From positions 1-37,009 of the forward strand of contig JAIDRX010000032.1 of the NCBI GenBank assembly GCA_029061495.1: a stretch of DNA of 37,009 nt. The letters are read 5' to 3'. The stretch is from Clostridia bacterium. GTDB taxonomy: Bacteria > Bacillota > Clostridia > Christensenellales > Borkfalkiaceae. The notes beneath the pieces were generated by a model. It worked only from the letters and a program-made list of their open reading frames with translations. It was not told the DNA's origin and did not search any database. The position numbers were made by a program, and so were the translations under genes. Shown one piece after another: positions 22,530 to 30,988 of this stretch (the stretch's first letter is position 1; each line of letters begins with the position of its first letter).

Positions 22530-24829
22530 TCCTTTTTCCGCCTTTTGAAAATTTTCATAATATCGAACTTGCCGGTATTTCTGAGGACTATAAACGTTAC
22601 CACTACCGCGATAACCGCAACCCAGATTGCAAGGGGCCAGATAAACGAGCCGATAGTGTAAATCATTGCGCCCACTACGTAGCTCGTAGCAACCCAGAAC
22701 AAAAGCGTCCATTTGAACTTGCCTTTGGGGAGCTCCGCCCTTGCCGTTGCGCATGCCGCAAAGCAGGGTATCGTCGTCATATTGAACGCGATAAACGCTA
22801 TCAGCGCCGCGATACATTCGCGCTGTGAAACTCCGCTGTCCGCCGTAATTATATTTATGAGACCTGCAAGCTCTTCTATTCCTTCCTCCGTTCCTTCGCC
22901 CGCGTACGCGCCTATGCAGAGTGCGAGGGTCGTGAACGTTGCGATAACGTTTTCCTTAGCGATAAGTCCCGTAATAGCCGCAACCGCGAATACCCAGCCG
23001 AACTGACCCAATTGCGAGCCGAAGCCAAGCGGCGTAAATACGGGCTGTAAGAACATACCGATAGATGCGAGGATAGAGTTTTGCATTTCCTCGTCGGGGA
23101 GGTAATGCCACTTCCAGCTTAAATGCGAGAACAGCCAGATTATAATAGTCGAAGCAAAAATTATGGTAAACGCTTTTTTGACGAAGTGTTTTGTCTTATC
23201 CCACAGATGGAGCATCAGGTTTTTGAAGCCCGGCAAGTGGTATGCGGGAAGCTCCATTATGAACGGAGGAGTTTCGCCTTTAAGCGTCGTGTTGCGCATT
23301 AAGAGTACGCACGCAATAGCCGTACAAATTCCGAGTAAGTACATGCAGAAGGTTATTACGTCGGCATTGCCCACGCCGAACGCCATAACGATACCGCCCG
23401 CAACCGCCGTGAGTATGGGCAACTTTGCCCCGCACGAGAAGAAGGGTATTACCCTGACGGTTGCCGTCCTCTCCTTTTCGTCGGCGAGAGTTCGCGTATT
23501 TATCGTCGCGGGAAGCGAGCAGCCGAAGCCCATTATCATAGGCATGAAAGCTCTGCCCGAAAGTCCGAAGCGGCGGAAAATTCTGTCAAGCACGAAGGCA
23601 ATTCTCGCCATGTAGCCCGTGTCCTCCAAAAGCGAGAAGAACAGGAAAAGCGTAAGTATCTGGGGAAGGAAGCCGAGCACTGCGAATATGCCGCCCAAAA
23701 CTCCGTCGCCCACAAGTCCCGTAGCCCATTCCGCGGCGCCGCCCCTTTCCATAAGGGTGATTATACCGTCGGAGATATGGTCTAAGAAAAGGTTTAAAAA
23801 GTTAGTCAGTATTACGCCGGGTGAATACACCGTTCCGTCGTAGAATACGGCTAATATTTCAACGCCGAAGTTGTTGGGGTCGCCGTCCTCGTTGCAAAGG
23901 CCGAGCTCTTGTAAAGAGGGCATCCAGCCCTGCTTTTCGGTAAAGCCGTTCAGGAAGAACAGGTTTTCCGAGAAGGTCAAGTGGAACACGAAAAATAGTA
24001 TTACTATGAATATGGGAATAGCCCATACCCTGTGGGTTAAAACTCTGTCTATCTTGTCGGATTTGGTAAGCTGCTCTTTCGCCGCCTTTACCTTTGCCGT
24101 CGAGAGATTTCCCGATATGTACTTATACCTTTCGTCGGCGATGACCGCCTCCAAATCTTCGTTCGATGCCGCGCTTTCAAGCGCCTGTTTTGCGCCTTTG
24201 CGTTCAAGCTCTATTTCGTCGTTTTCCAAAAGCTTTACCGCATGGAACAGGGGGGAAGCTACTTCCTCCGCCTCGTAGTAAGCGCAGGCCGTTTCAAGCT
24301 GTTTATCAATCACGCCCTTTAAAACGGTAGTGCCTTTTCTTTCGGCAGGCATTGCGCAAGCCCTGTCCATAAGCTGTTTAATGCCCTTGGCTTTCAAGGC
24401 GGAAATTTCAACTACGGGAACGCCGAGCTCTTTTTCCAAAGCCTTTGCGTCGATTTTGTCGCCCGACTTTTCAACCTCGTCCATCATGTTCAAAGCGACT
24501 ATGACGGGAACGTCCATCTCTAAAAGCTGGGTGGTCAAATACAGGTTGCGCTCTAAGTTGGTTGCGTCAACTATGTTTATAATGCCGTCGGGCTTTTCGT
24601 CCAAAATAAAGTTACGAGAAATAACTTCCTCGGGGGTGTAGGGCGAAAGCGAATATATACCTGGCAAGTCGACTATGTTTACGTTTTTATCGCCGCCCTT
24701 ATAGGTGCCCTCGCGCTTGTCAACGGTAACACCCGGCCAGTTGCCGACGTGCGCGGTCGAACCCGTAAGCGCGTTGAAAAGCGTAGTCTTACCGCAGTTG
24801 GGGTTGCCCGCTAATGCAAAAGTTTTCAT
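22526..24829 (-). CDS. feoB: Ferrous iron transporter FeoB
   Basis: FeoB imports Fe2+ across the cytoplasmic membrane using a GTPase domain. The 767 residues begin with G1 GNPNCGKTTLFNALTG. G2 and G3 follow (WPGVTVDKREG, DLPGIYSLS), then G4 NMMD, then a helical GDI region, then the membrane part with Gate motifs (GCGAKLPILTA-like stretch reads SCGAKLPILTAVAGG). ATGA overlaps with feoA upstream and the Cys-rich gene downstream indicate tight coupling. Confidence 0.96.
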   Translation of the reverse strand: MKTFALAGNPNCGKTTLFNALTGSTAHVGNWPGVTVDKREGTYKGGDKNVNIVDLPGIYSLSPYTPEEVISRNFILDEKPDGIINIVDATNLERNLYLTTQLLEMDVPVIVALNMMDEVEKSGDKIDAKALEKELGVPVVEISALKAKGIKQLMDRACAMPAERKGTTVLKGVIDKQLETACAYYEAEEVASPLFHAVKLLENDEIELERKGAKQALESAASNEDLEAVIADERYKYISGNLSTAKVKAAKEQLTKSDKIDRVLTHRVWAIPIFIVILFFVFHLTFSENLFFLNGFTEKQGWMPSLQELGLCNEDGDPNNFGVEILAVFYDGTVYSPGVILTNFLNLFLDHISDGIITLMERGGAAEWATGLVGDGVLGGIFAVLGFLPQILTLFLFFSLLEDTGYMARIAFVLDRIFRRFGLSGRAFMPMIMGFGCSLPATINTRTLADEKERTATVRVIPFFSCGAKLPILTAVAGGIVMAFGVGNADVITFCMYLLGICTAIACVLLMRNTTLKGETPPFIMELPAYHLPGFKNLMLHLWDKTKHFVKKAFTIIFASTIIIWLFSHLSWKWHYLPDEEMQNSILASIGMFLQPVFTPLGFGSQLGQFGWVFAVAAITGLIAKENVIATFTTLALCIGAYAGEGTEEGIEELAGLINIITADSGVSQRECIAALIAFIAFNMTTIPCFAACATARAELPKGKFKWTLLFWVATSYVVGAMIYTIGSFIWPLAIWVAVIAVVVTFIVLRNTGKFDIMKIFKRRKKE

Positions 24830-25056
24830 ATCTTTTCTACCTCCACACAGGCAGCCTCCGCTTTACGCAGCGTCAGCTCGTACCCGCGTATCGTAATCTC
24901 TATGGGATCGCCGAGCGGCGCTTTTTTTCTCATAGTCAGTTCCGCGCCGGGGGTAACGCCCATGTCGAACAGCCTGCGCCTTATGCGCCCCTCGCCCGTA
25001 ACCGCTATAATTTTACCGCTCTCTCCAACGGTAAAATCTGAGAGCAATTTACTCAT
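24826..25056 (-). CDS. feoA: FeoA protein, copy adjacent to FeoB
   Basis: A small SH3-like cytoplasmic partner of FeoB, 76 residues from the ATG at 25056 (AAGGAG 6 nt upstream). The ORF track adds 14 codons. Typical FeoA features are GRIRRRLFDMGVTPGAELTMRKKAPLGDP. It overlaps feoB by 4 nt. Confidence 0.92.
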   Translation of the reverse strand: MSKLLSDFTVGESGKIIAVTGEGRIRRRLFDMGVTPGAELTMRKKAPLGDPIEITIRGYELTLRKAEAACVEVEKI

Positions 25057-25103
25057 ATAAACTCCTTTTTCATTTTCTGTATAATATATTCGCGGCATTT
25101 ATA

Positions 25104-25123
25104 AAATAAACCGCGGTTTATTT
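25104..25123. promoter_or_regulatory. 20-nt perfect palindrome between the two feoA genes
   Basis: AAATAAACCG and its complement meet at CGCG. A - strand T-run follows, so it may be a partial terminator or a processing hairpin that tunes feoA-feoB output. Confidence 0.5.
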
Positions 25124-25163
25124 TTTTGATGAAAAAATTCGGGGCGTTAAGCCCTGTGAATTT

Positions 25164-25376
25164 TTACGCAACTAAAATTTTGCCCGCCAGCGTTCTGTCA
25201 AGGCAAAGCCTGCCCTCTTTTACGATAACTATTACATTGCCGCCGGTAGAGGATATCAGGGTTATCTTTTCTCCTTCGGCGATTCCGAGCGACTGCAAAT
25301 GTTTTTTAACCTTGTCGTCCGCGCCGACTTTTCTCACTTCAAGCTCGCACCCTCTGGGCGCAATTGCTATGGGCAT
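25164..25376 (-). CDS. feoA: FeoA protein, first copy
   Basis: 70 residues with the FeoA/SH3 fold (CELEVRKVGADDKVKKHLQS, LGIAEGEKITLISS). GGGAGGAG precedes the ATG. Having two FeoA proteins before FeoB is common in Clostridia. It is the first gene of the feo transcript. Confidence 0.9.
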   Translation of the reverse strand: MPIAIAPRGCELEVRKVGADDKVKKHLQSLGIAEGEKITLISSTGGNVIVIVKEGRLCLDRTLAGKILVA

Positions 25377-25423
25377 AAACTCCTCCCAAAAATTAACCGT
25401 GATTAATTTTTATTACATTACAT

Positions 25424-25452
25424 ATTATAATCTGGCAAAATCCGTTTGTCAA
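25424..25452 (-). promoter_or_regulatory. Promoter of the feo operon
   Basis: The - strand reads TTGACA, 17 nt, TATAAT, a consensus match. Confidence 0.85.
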
Positions 25453-25460
25453 CAAAAAAA

Positions 25461-25477
25461 TTAACCTAAGTTTAGTT
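25461..25477. promoter_or_regulatory. Possible metal-regulator box at the feo promoter
   Basis: TTAACCTAAGTTTAGTT is an imperfect inverted repeat close to the DtxR-family box (TTAGGTTAGSCTAACCTAA half-sites) and lies just upstream of -35. A DtxR/MntR-like regulator is encoded next door. Confidence 0.5.
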
Positions 25478-25493
25478 TTTTTGTAAAATTTTT

Positions 25494-25859
25494 TCAGCGG
25501 TGTTTTTCGACGTATTCACGCATCATATCGAAGGTAGCTTCGGAAATGACGTGCTCCATCTCGCAGGCATCGGCGTCGGCGTCAAGTCCGTTCACGCCGT
25601 GAAGAATTAAAAAGTCGCGTATGATGCAGTGGCGCTCGTAAATGCGCGTTGCGTACTCCTCTCCCTTTTTGGTGAGGTAAATGTGCATACCGTCGCACTC
25701 TACAAAGCCCGAGCTTTGTAGTATTTTAACCGCCTTCTGCACTGCGGGCTGAGATACTCCCTCTTTGCGGGCAACGTCAACCCTGTGCACGAACTCCGAC
25801 TCCTTCGATAAAAGAAGGATACTTTCAAGATAATCTTCGGTAGACTGATTCCTTTTCAT
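25494..25859 (-). CDS. DtxR/MntR-family metal-dependent regulator
   Basis: 121 residues: N-terminal winged helix (MKRNQSTEDYLESILLLSKE, VSQPAVQKAVKILQSSGFV) and a metal-binding dimer domain (CDACEMEHVISEAT-like DADACEMEHVISEA). It would bind DNA when loaded with Fe2+ or Mn2+. Its place directly upstream of feo on the same strand suggests it controls that operon. No SH3-like third domain is present, as in MntR. Which metal it senses cannot be told. Confidence 0.88.
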   Translation of the reverse strand: MKRNQSTEDYLESILLLSKESEFVHRVDVARKEGVSQPAVQKAVKILQSSGFVECDGMHIYLTKKGEEYATRIYERHCIIRDFLILHGVNGLDADADACEMEHVISEATFDMMREYVEKHR

Positions 25860-25930
25860 AATTATTCCTCACGCATAAAAAAGCGTTCCCACCATTTTCT
25901 TTGCGGCATGGGGTGCACGGCTTTTTATTA

Positions 25931-26137
25931 TTAATCTTCTAACCCCAAAAGATAATCAGCCGAAACTTCCAAAACCTTGCAAAGCGCACGAATGTCGTTC
26001 ACATTCGGCTCGGACAATCCTTGCTCCCAGCTCGCTAAACCTGTAATTGATTTATGTACTAATTCAGCTAATTGCTTTTGCGTCAAACCTTTTTCTTTTC
26101 TCAGTTCCTTTATTCGTGTTTTTATTTCGTACTTCAT
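25931..26137 (-). CDS. Small XRE-family repressor
   Basis: 68 residues, almost entirely one HTH_3 domain (IKELRKEKGLTQKQLAELVH, then GLASWEQGLSEPNVNDIRAL) as in Cro/CI-type regulators. A pair of palindromic operators lies upstream, so it probably represses itself and the divergent Cys-rich gene. No SD is evident and a TAAAAT-like box lies close to the ATG. Confidence 0.88.
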   Translation of the reverse strand: MKYEIKTRIKELRKEKGLTQKQLAELVHKSITGLASWEQGLSEPNVNDIRALCKVLEVSADYLLGLED

Positions 26138-26159
26138 GTTTTTAATTTTACTACGAAAT

Positions 26160-26192
26160 ACTAAATTTTAGTTGACACTACTAAAATTTAGT
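26160..26192. promoter_or_regulatory. Twin operators ACTAAA-N-TTTAGT
   Basis: Two 13-bp palindromes (26160-26172 and 26180-26192), centres 20 bp apart (about two helical turns), differ only in the central base. The first touches the -35 of the + promoter and the second lies in its spacer. Confidence 0.8.
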
Positions 26193-26200
26193 ATTAAAAT
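26172..26200 (+). promoter_or_regulatory. Promoter of the Cys-rich gene
   Basis: TTGACA, 17 nt, TAAAAT, with an operator palindrome filling most of the spacer. Confidence 0.75.
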
Positions 26201-26226
26201 AAAGAAAAAACTTTTTGTCATAAATT

Positions 26227-26496
26227 ATGGAAATAGAAAATAACTGCAAAAACTGTAAATTTTATGTTAAGCATTATGAAATTTATAACAATGTGCGTTT
26301 GCGGTATATACAGGACGGGCACTGCAAAAACGGACAAGTCCGCAAAAACATATCACGTGCTTTAATTGCAAAAAATTCCGTCTGCAAGCATTGGGAGAAG
26401 GAACAACCCGACTTGCCGACTGAAAACGCACAAAAATTGCTTCGCAATATAAAGCGGCAAATTAACGAACTACTTTTAATATTTAAAAACGACTAA
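26227..26496 (+). CDS. Small Cys-rich protein under XRE control
   Basis: 89 residues with four Cys in the layout NCKNCKFYV ... GHCKNG ... SVCKHWE, which suggests a zinc site, then a basic helical tail. I do not know its function; similar short CKNCKFY proteins occur on phage-like and accessory DNA. There is no good ribosome site. A terminator follows directly, so it is a one-gene unit divergent from the repressor. Confidence 0.7.
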   Translation: MEIENNCKNCKFYVKHYEIYNNVRLRYIQDGHCKNGQVRKNISRALIAKNSVCKHWEKEQPDLPTENAQKLLRNIKRQINELLLIFKND

Positions 26497-26523
26497 TCGG
26501 CGCGGGCTTTAGCCCGCACCGAT
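26494..26523. terminator. Bidirectional terminator between the Cys-rich gene and prfA
   Basis: The stem AATCGG-GCGGGC/GCCCGC-CCGATT with T-rich tails on both strands. It serves two convergent genes. Confidence 0.85.
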
Positions 26524-26540
26524 TAATTTTTATTTCATTT

Positions 26541-27623
26541 CTATTCCTCACCGCCGGCAAGCATATTTTCACGCTCGGCAACGGCAAGCGCTTCCGTCAT
26601 TTCCTCTATATCGCCCATCATAAAAGTATCAAGCGAGTACAGCGAAAGTCCTATTCTGTGGTCGGTAACCCTGCCCTGAGGGAAGTTATAGGTGCGTATT
26701 CTCTCACTTCTGTCGCCGCGGCCGACTAAGCTTTTTCTATGCTCGTCGTAAGCCGAACGGTTTTGCGAATTGTAATAGTCGTACAGGCGCGAGCGCAAAA
26801 CCTTAAACGCCTTATCCTTGTTTTTAAGCTGGCTTCTTTCGTCCTGACAGGTTACCACTATGCCAGTGGGGAAGTGGGTAATTCGTATTGCCGTTTCGGT
26901 CTTGTTGACCTTCTGTCCGCCTGCGCCCGACGAGCGGTAAACGTCAACGCGGATATCCTCGTCCTTGATTTCAACTTCAACGTCCTCGGCTTCGGGCAGA
27001 ACGGCAACCGTCGCAGTCGAGGTATGAACGCGCCCCTGCGACTCCGTTTCGGGAACGCGCTGAACACGGTGAACGCCGCTTTCGAATTTAAGCTGTTTGT
27101 ACGCGTCCTTGCCCGCGATATTTACGACTACTTCTTTAATGCCGCCAAGCTCGGTTTCGTTAGCATCAACTACTTCCACTTTAAGGCGGTGGCGCTCGCA
27201 GTAGTTTAAGTACATTCTGTACAGCTCGTAGGCGAACAGCGCCGCCTCCTCTCCGCCCGCGCCGCCGCGGATTTCCATTATACAGTTTCTGTCGTCGTTT
27301 TTGTCCTTGGGCAGAAGTAAAATTTTAAGCTCGTCTTTAATCTGAGAAAGCTTCTTTCCGCACTCTAAAACTTCGAAAGATAAAAGCTCGCGCATCTCCG
27401 CGTCGCTCTCTGTTGCCGCCGCCTCCTCCGCGTCGCGCATCTGCTTTTCTATGGATAAATACTCCTCGTACTTTTGCGCAGTTTCCGTAAGTTCGGACTG
27501 GTCCTTTGCGGTTTTTGTCCACAAAGCCGTATCAGAAATCACCGCGGGGTCGCTCAGCTTTTCCGACAGCTCGCAGTAACGCTTGTATATATCCTGAAGT
27601 TTGCCAATGAACTTTTCTGCCAT
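26541..27623 (-). CDS. prfA: Peptide chain release factor 1
   Basis: RF1 reads UAA and UAG and triggers peptide release. About 360 residues from the ATG at 27623 (GGAG upstream), the normal RF1 length; the ORF track adds 15 codons. The catalytic GGQ lies in SSGAGGQKVNKTETAI. The anticodon-like loop region follows REIR/PET in RVPETESQGRVHTS. It follows prmC, which methylates its GGQ glutamine. Confidence 0.96.
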   Translation of the reverse strand: MAEKFIGKLQDIYKRYCELSEKLSDPAVISDTALWTKTAKDQSELTETAQKYEEYLSIEKQMRDAEEAAATESDAEMRELLSFEVLECGKKLSQIKDELKILLLPKDKNDDRNCIMEIRGGAGGEEAALFAYELYRMYLNYCERHRLKVEVVDANETELGGIKEVVVNIAGKDAYKQLKFESGVHRVQRVPETESQGRVHTSTATVAVLPEAEDVEVEIKDEDIRVDVYRSSGAGGQKVNKTETAIRITHFPTGIVVTCQDERSQLKNKDKAFKVLRSRLYDYYNSQNRSAYDEHRKSLVGRGDRSERIRTYNFPQGRVTDHRIGLSLYSLDTFMMGDIEEMTEALAVAERENMLAGGEE

Positions 27624-27673
27624 ATCTCCATACCGTATATTTATAGGCGCGGCGTAAAGCCGCGCCATGTAAA

Positions 27674-29503
27674 TTAAAATGCAATTTTAATGAACCGCTC
27701 AACGCCGCTTAAATCTTTAATTACCATTGCATAGTCGCGCTTGCCGAAAAGCTTTAAAATTTCCTCAGCCTGACCTTCGCCGCACTCTAACAAAAGCATA
27801 CCGTCCTTTGCAATGTAGCTTCTTACTTCCTTTGCGAGACGCCTGTAAAAATCAAGTCCGTCATCGCCGCCGTCCAATGCAATTCTCGGCTCGCACTCGC
27901 GCACTTCCTTCTGGAGCTTGGGAATATCTCCGCTCTTGACGTACGGAGGGTTGCAGACAATAAGATTAAATCTGCCGCGCACGTTGGAGAACATATCGCT
28001 CTGAACGAAGCTTACGCTTACGCCGTTCAATGCCGCGTTTTCCTTTGCAAGCATTATCGCCGCGTCCGACAAATCCGCCGCGGTAACGGTAACCTCTTTC
28101 GCGGTGCAGTTTTTAGCGACGGATACCGCTATACAGCCCGAACCCGTACACATATCGAGGACTTTGTCGCCATCCTCCAGGCTCTTTACAGCAAGCTCGG
28201 CGAGCTGCTCTGTTTCGGGTCTGGGGATAAGCGCGCGCTCGTCTACCTTAATGGTACAGCCGTAAAACTCGGTATCGCCTATGATGTACCAAAGCGGTCT
28301 GCCCGCAAGGCGCTTTTCCTCTACCTCTTTAATAAGCTTGCTTTCGGAGGGGCGGACCATTCTTTCCTTTTTCAGCTCGCTGCGCTTTACGCCCAAGACG
28401 AGAGAATATATCCACTCCGCGTCGCTTTCGTCTATGTCGTTTTCTTTAAATTTCTTTTTAGTCGCTTCGAGCATTTTCGAGAGTATTCCGCCCGTAACGA
28501 ACTCGCTTTCGGGCACCGTTTCATCCGCGTCCATTTCAAGCACCTTTTTAAATGCGGCGATAGCCACTTCAATCATTTCAATATCCGGCTCGCGCGTGGT
28601 CAAAGTCTTTTGCAAAAGCTTGCCCGGCGCCTTGAAAATATCGACGAACTTATTATCGAACTTAGCGAAAAATTTCAAAAGCTCGTACGAGATGCCCGCT
28701 ATAAGCGGAAGCAAAACTATCTCTATACCTATGTTTAATAAAAACCTTAATATTTTATTGTCGATAAAATAAACGTAGGTTGAAAAAGCCCAGGTAGCGA
28801 GCGATATTATTACTATATTAATAAAGAGAACTATGAACAAAAAGGACGTTCCGCACCTGTCGTGTATGCGCGAGCATTTTGCAACGTTTTCGGGCGTAAG
28901 CTCTACGCCGAGCTCGTACGCGTTGATGGTCTTATGCTCGGCGCCGTGGTACTTATACAGTCTGCGTATATCCTTTAATATAAGTATCAGCGCAAGATAC
29001 GCAATAAATATGACAAGCTTGAACACGCCCAAAAGGACGTAATACGCCCAGTGCTTGTTGTCAATTACGGGAATTAAATCCACAAGAACTCGGGGCAGGA
29101 AAATAAAAATCCCCACCGCTAAAATTACGCCGATAATTGCGGAGACTGCCGAAACGACGTCCATAAGGTTGACCTTGAACTTTTCGGCAAGCCATTTTTG
29201 AAGTCTGCCCGCTTCCTCGTCGTCCTCTCCGTATACGGCGGCTGAACGCATAAGCGTTTTGGTTCCGCGAACGAGCGACATAACAAGGTTGATTATTCCG
29301 CGCACGAAAGGAATTTTGCATGCACGCGCAAGGTGCTTGCCTTTCTTTACACGCTTTGCTTCAACCTGAATTTCGCCGTCGGGGTCGCGCACGGCGGTTG
29401 CCATAGATGTTTTGCCCATCATCATGACGCCCTCTAAAACCGCCTGACCGCCTATATAAGTACAGCTTCTTTTATTCTTTTTTTTCTTTTCTTTTTCCGC
29501 CAT
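27674..29503 (-). CDS. prmC: Fusion of DUF1385 membrane protein and release-factor methyltransferase PrmC
   Basis: 609 residues in two parts. Residues about 15-310 are a DUF1385 (YqhQ-like) protein with IGGQAVLEGVMM, HGAEHKTINAYE and several membrane helices. Residues about 345-609 are PrmC, with its N-terminal helical domain (PLWYIIGDTEFYG), SAM motif (VLDMCTGSGCIAVSVAKN) and catalytic NPPY. PrmC methylates the GGQ of RF1 and RF2. In most Bacillota these are two adjacent genes between rpmE and prfA; here no stop or frameshift separates them, so PrmC would be tethered to the membrane. AAGGA precedes the ATG. Confidence 0.93.
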   Translation of the reverse strand: MAEKEKKKKNKRSCTYIGGQAVLEGVMMMGKTSMATAVRDPDGEIQVEAKRVKKGKHLARACKIPFVRGIINLVMSLVRGTKTLMRSAAVYGEDDEEAGRLQKWLAEKFKVNLMDVVSAVSAIIGVILAVGIFIFLPRVLVDLIPVIDNKHWAYYVLLGVFKLVIFIAYLALILILKDIRRLYKYHGAEHKTINAYELGVELTPENVAKCSRIHDRCGTSFLFIVLFINIVIISLATWAFSTYVYFIDNKILRFLLNIGIEIVLLPLIAGISYELLKFFAKFDNKFVDIFKAPGKLLQKTLTTREPDIEMIEVAIAAFKKVLEMDADETVPESEFVTGGILSKMLEATKKKFKENDIDESDAEWIYSLVLGVKRSELKKERMVRPSESKLIKEVEEKRLAGRPLWYIIGDTEFYGCTIKVDERALIPRPETEQLAELAVKSLEDGDKVLDMCTGSGCIAVSVAKNCTAKEVTVTAADLSDAAIMLAKENAALNGVSVSFVQSDMFSNVRGRFNLIVCNPPYVKSGDIPKLQKEVRECEPRIALDGGDDGLDFYRRLAKEVRSYIAKDGMLLLECGEGQAEEILKLFGKRDYAMVIKDLSGVERFIKIAF

Positions 29504-29531
29504 AATTCCTTAAATCCGATTTTAAATAAAT

Positions 29532-29556
29532 ATGGCTCCAACGTCTTTGGAGCCAC
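29532..29556 (-). terminator. Hairpin after rpmE
   Basis: TGGCTCCA/TGGAGCCA with a 7-nt loop, followed by TATTTATTT on the - strand. It may only partly stop transcription into the DUF1385-prmC gene. Confidence 0.7.
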
Positions 29557-29560
29557 ATTT

Positions 29561-29764
29561 TCAGATATTGTATCTTTTCTTAAACTTGTCTACGCGGCCG
29601 CCTGTATCAACAAGCTTCTGTTTGCCGGTAAAGAAGGGGTGGCACTTGTTGCAGATGTCCACTTTCAACGTTTCCACGTTTTTGGTAGTACCGGTTTTAA
29701 ACGTCGCTCCGCAAGCGCATACAACCGTAACCTCATGATATTCGGGATGTATTTCGGGCTTCAT
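29561..29764 (-). CDS. rpmE: Ribosomal protein L31
   Basis: 67 residues from the ATG at 29764, with GAGGTG 6 nt upstream; the ORF track starts at a GTG three codons earlier that forms part of this ribosome site. It is the zinc-binding form ([17 protein letters not shown]). It lies upstream of the DUF1385-prmC-prfA genes, a standard Bacillota order. Confidence 0.95.
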   Translation of the reverse strand: MKPEIHPEYHEVTVVCACGATFKTGTTKNVETLKVDICNKCHPFFTGKQKLVDTGGRVDKFKKRYNI

Positions 29765-29802
29765 TCTTTTCACCTCGCTAAAATTTCTTCTGATGCTTAG
29801 TT

Positions 29803-29832
29803 ATTATATACTACAAAAAGGCGTTTAGTCAA
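29803..29832 (-). promoter_or_regulatory. Promoter of rpmE-prmC-prfA
   Basis: The - strand reads TTGACT, 18 nt, TATAAT. Confidence 0.75.
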
Positions 29833-29908
29833 TTGATTTTACCCGAATTAAAGAAATTTTGCTCCTTTGTACCCAAAATTTCGTTTTAATGATTTTATTG
29901 ATTTTTAG

Positions 29909-29937
29909 TTGCCAAACCGCCCTTTAAAGCGTATAAT
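29909..29937 (+). promoter_or_regulatory. Near-leaderless promoter of the MDR dehydrogenase
   Basis: TTGCCA, 17 nt, TATAAT, with the ATG 10 nt after the -10 and no ribosome site. Confidence 0.7.
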
Positions 29938-29947
29938 ATCTGTAAAT

Positions 29948-30970
29948 ATGGAAAACTGGGTTTTAAAAAGCGTACGCAATCTTACAAACCAAGCGGGCGC
30001 CGCAACGGCGATTTCCCCCACTCAGGTCAAGGTAAAAGTTACGCATCTTCTCATCTCCAACTTTGACGCGCTTATATACAACGGCGACGTTGAGGCGGAT
30101 TATCCCAAAACGATAGGCAGATTCGCCGTCGGCGTCGTAACCGAAGTCGGCAGCAGCTGTTACGGCGTTGAAAAGGGAACGAGAGTCTACCTCGAGTCCG
30201 CAAGATGCTGCGGCAAGTGCCTGTACTGCAAAAGCGGTAAAAGCGACTTGTGCGAGAATATTCAGCTTGCGGGCAAAGACTTCGACGGATTCCTACGCGA
30301 CTTTGTCGTGTGCGAATATAACGAAGTCGCACCTTTGCCCGAGCAGGTTGACAATCTGCACGCGCTGTGTATAGAAACCGTGGGAATAGCGGAAAATATT
30401 TACGATAAACTTAATCTGTCCGCGGGTCAGAGAGTTGCCGTAGTCGGTTCGGACTTTACAGGCAATATCATCGCGCAGGTTCTGCAATATCATAAGGTCA
30501 TTCCCATAGTTATAGACAATAACCCCGGCAATTTGGAAAAGGCTAAAAAGTGCGGCGTTTACTACGCTTTCCCCGCGGACGACGATCTTGACGAAAATAT
30601 CATGGACGCAACCAGCGGAGAATTGTGCGACGCGGCGATTTATTCCGCAAGCTCGCGCCTGCCCTTATCTCTCCCTCCCCGCATTGTCGGAAAGAGAAAG
30701 TCTCTCGTCCTCTGCGGATTCACTTCGATGCAGTGCTCGGTTGACGCGCGCGATATACTTGAAAAAGATTTGACGGTTTTCGGCGTATCGTCCGCCTACA
30801 ACTACACCGACGCGGTTTTGAACATGCTCGTTCACGGCGCGGTAAACTTAGACTTTTTCGATAAAGAGATTATTACCGAATACGACCCCGTGGCAATTTT
30901 AAAAGAGCGGTGCGAAAATATCGCCGTTGCCAACAGGGGCAAGATGACCGTATTGAAGATGATTTTCTGA
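29948..30970 (+). CDS. Medium-chain dehydrogenase/reductase, catalytic zinc site altered
   Basis: 340 residues from the ATG at 29948; the ORF track start lies upstream of the promoter -10 and is not usable. The structural zinc lobe is intact (CCGKCLYCKSGKSDLC), and a Rossmann domain is present (VAVVGSDFTGNIIAQVL). The usual catalytic GHE motif is replaced near GRFAVGVVTEVG, so the His/Glu ligands are missing. The nucleotide motif lacks the normal GxGxxG. It may be a non-zinc reductase or a non-catalytic member. Substrate unknown. Confidence 0.82.
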   Translation: MENWVLKSVRNLTNQAGAATAISPTQVKVKVTHLLISNFDALIYNGDVEADYPKTIGRFAVGVVTEVGSSCYGVEKGTRVYLESARCCGKCLYCKSGKSDLCENIQLAGKDFDGFLRDFVVCEYNEVAPLPEQVDNLHALCIETVGIAENIYDKLNLSAGQRVAVVGSDFTGNIIAQVLQYHKVIPIVIDNNPGNLEKAKKCGVYYAFPADDDLDENIMDATSGELCDAAIYSASSRLPLSLPPRIVGKRKSLVLCGFTSMQCSVDARDILEKDLTVFGVSSAYNYTDAVLNMLVHGAVNLDFFDKEIITEYDPVAILKERCENIAVANRGKMTVLKMIF

Positions 30971-30988
30971 CGCGCGCTTAAATTTCTT

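Noticed and set aside
22371-22817. 148-aa ORF as a gene
   Set aside because: Only its last 52 codons are a gene; the rest is an out-of-frame shadow of feoB, and the proper ATG overlaps the feoB stop.
25931-26496. Toxin-antitoxin pair
   Set aside because: The genes are divergent rather than in one operon, and the Cys-rich protein does not resemble a known toxin.
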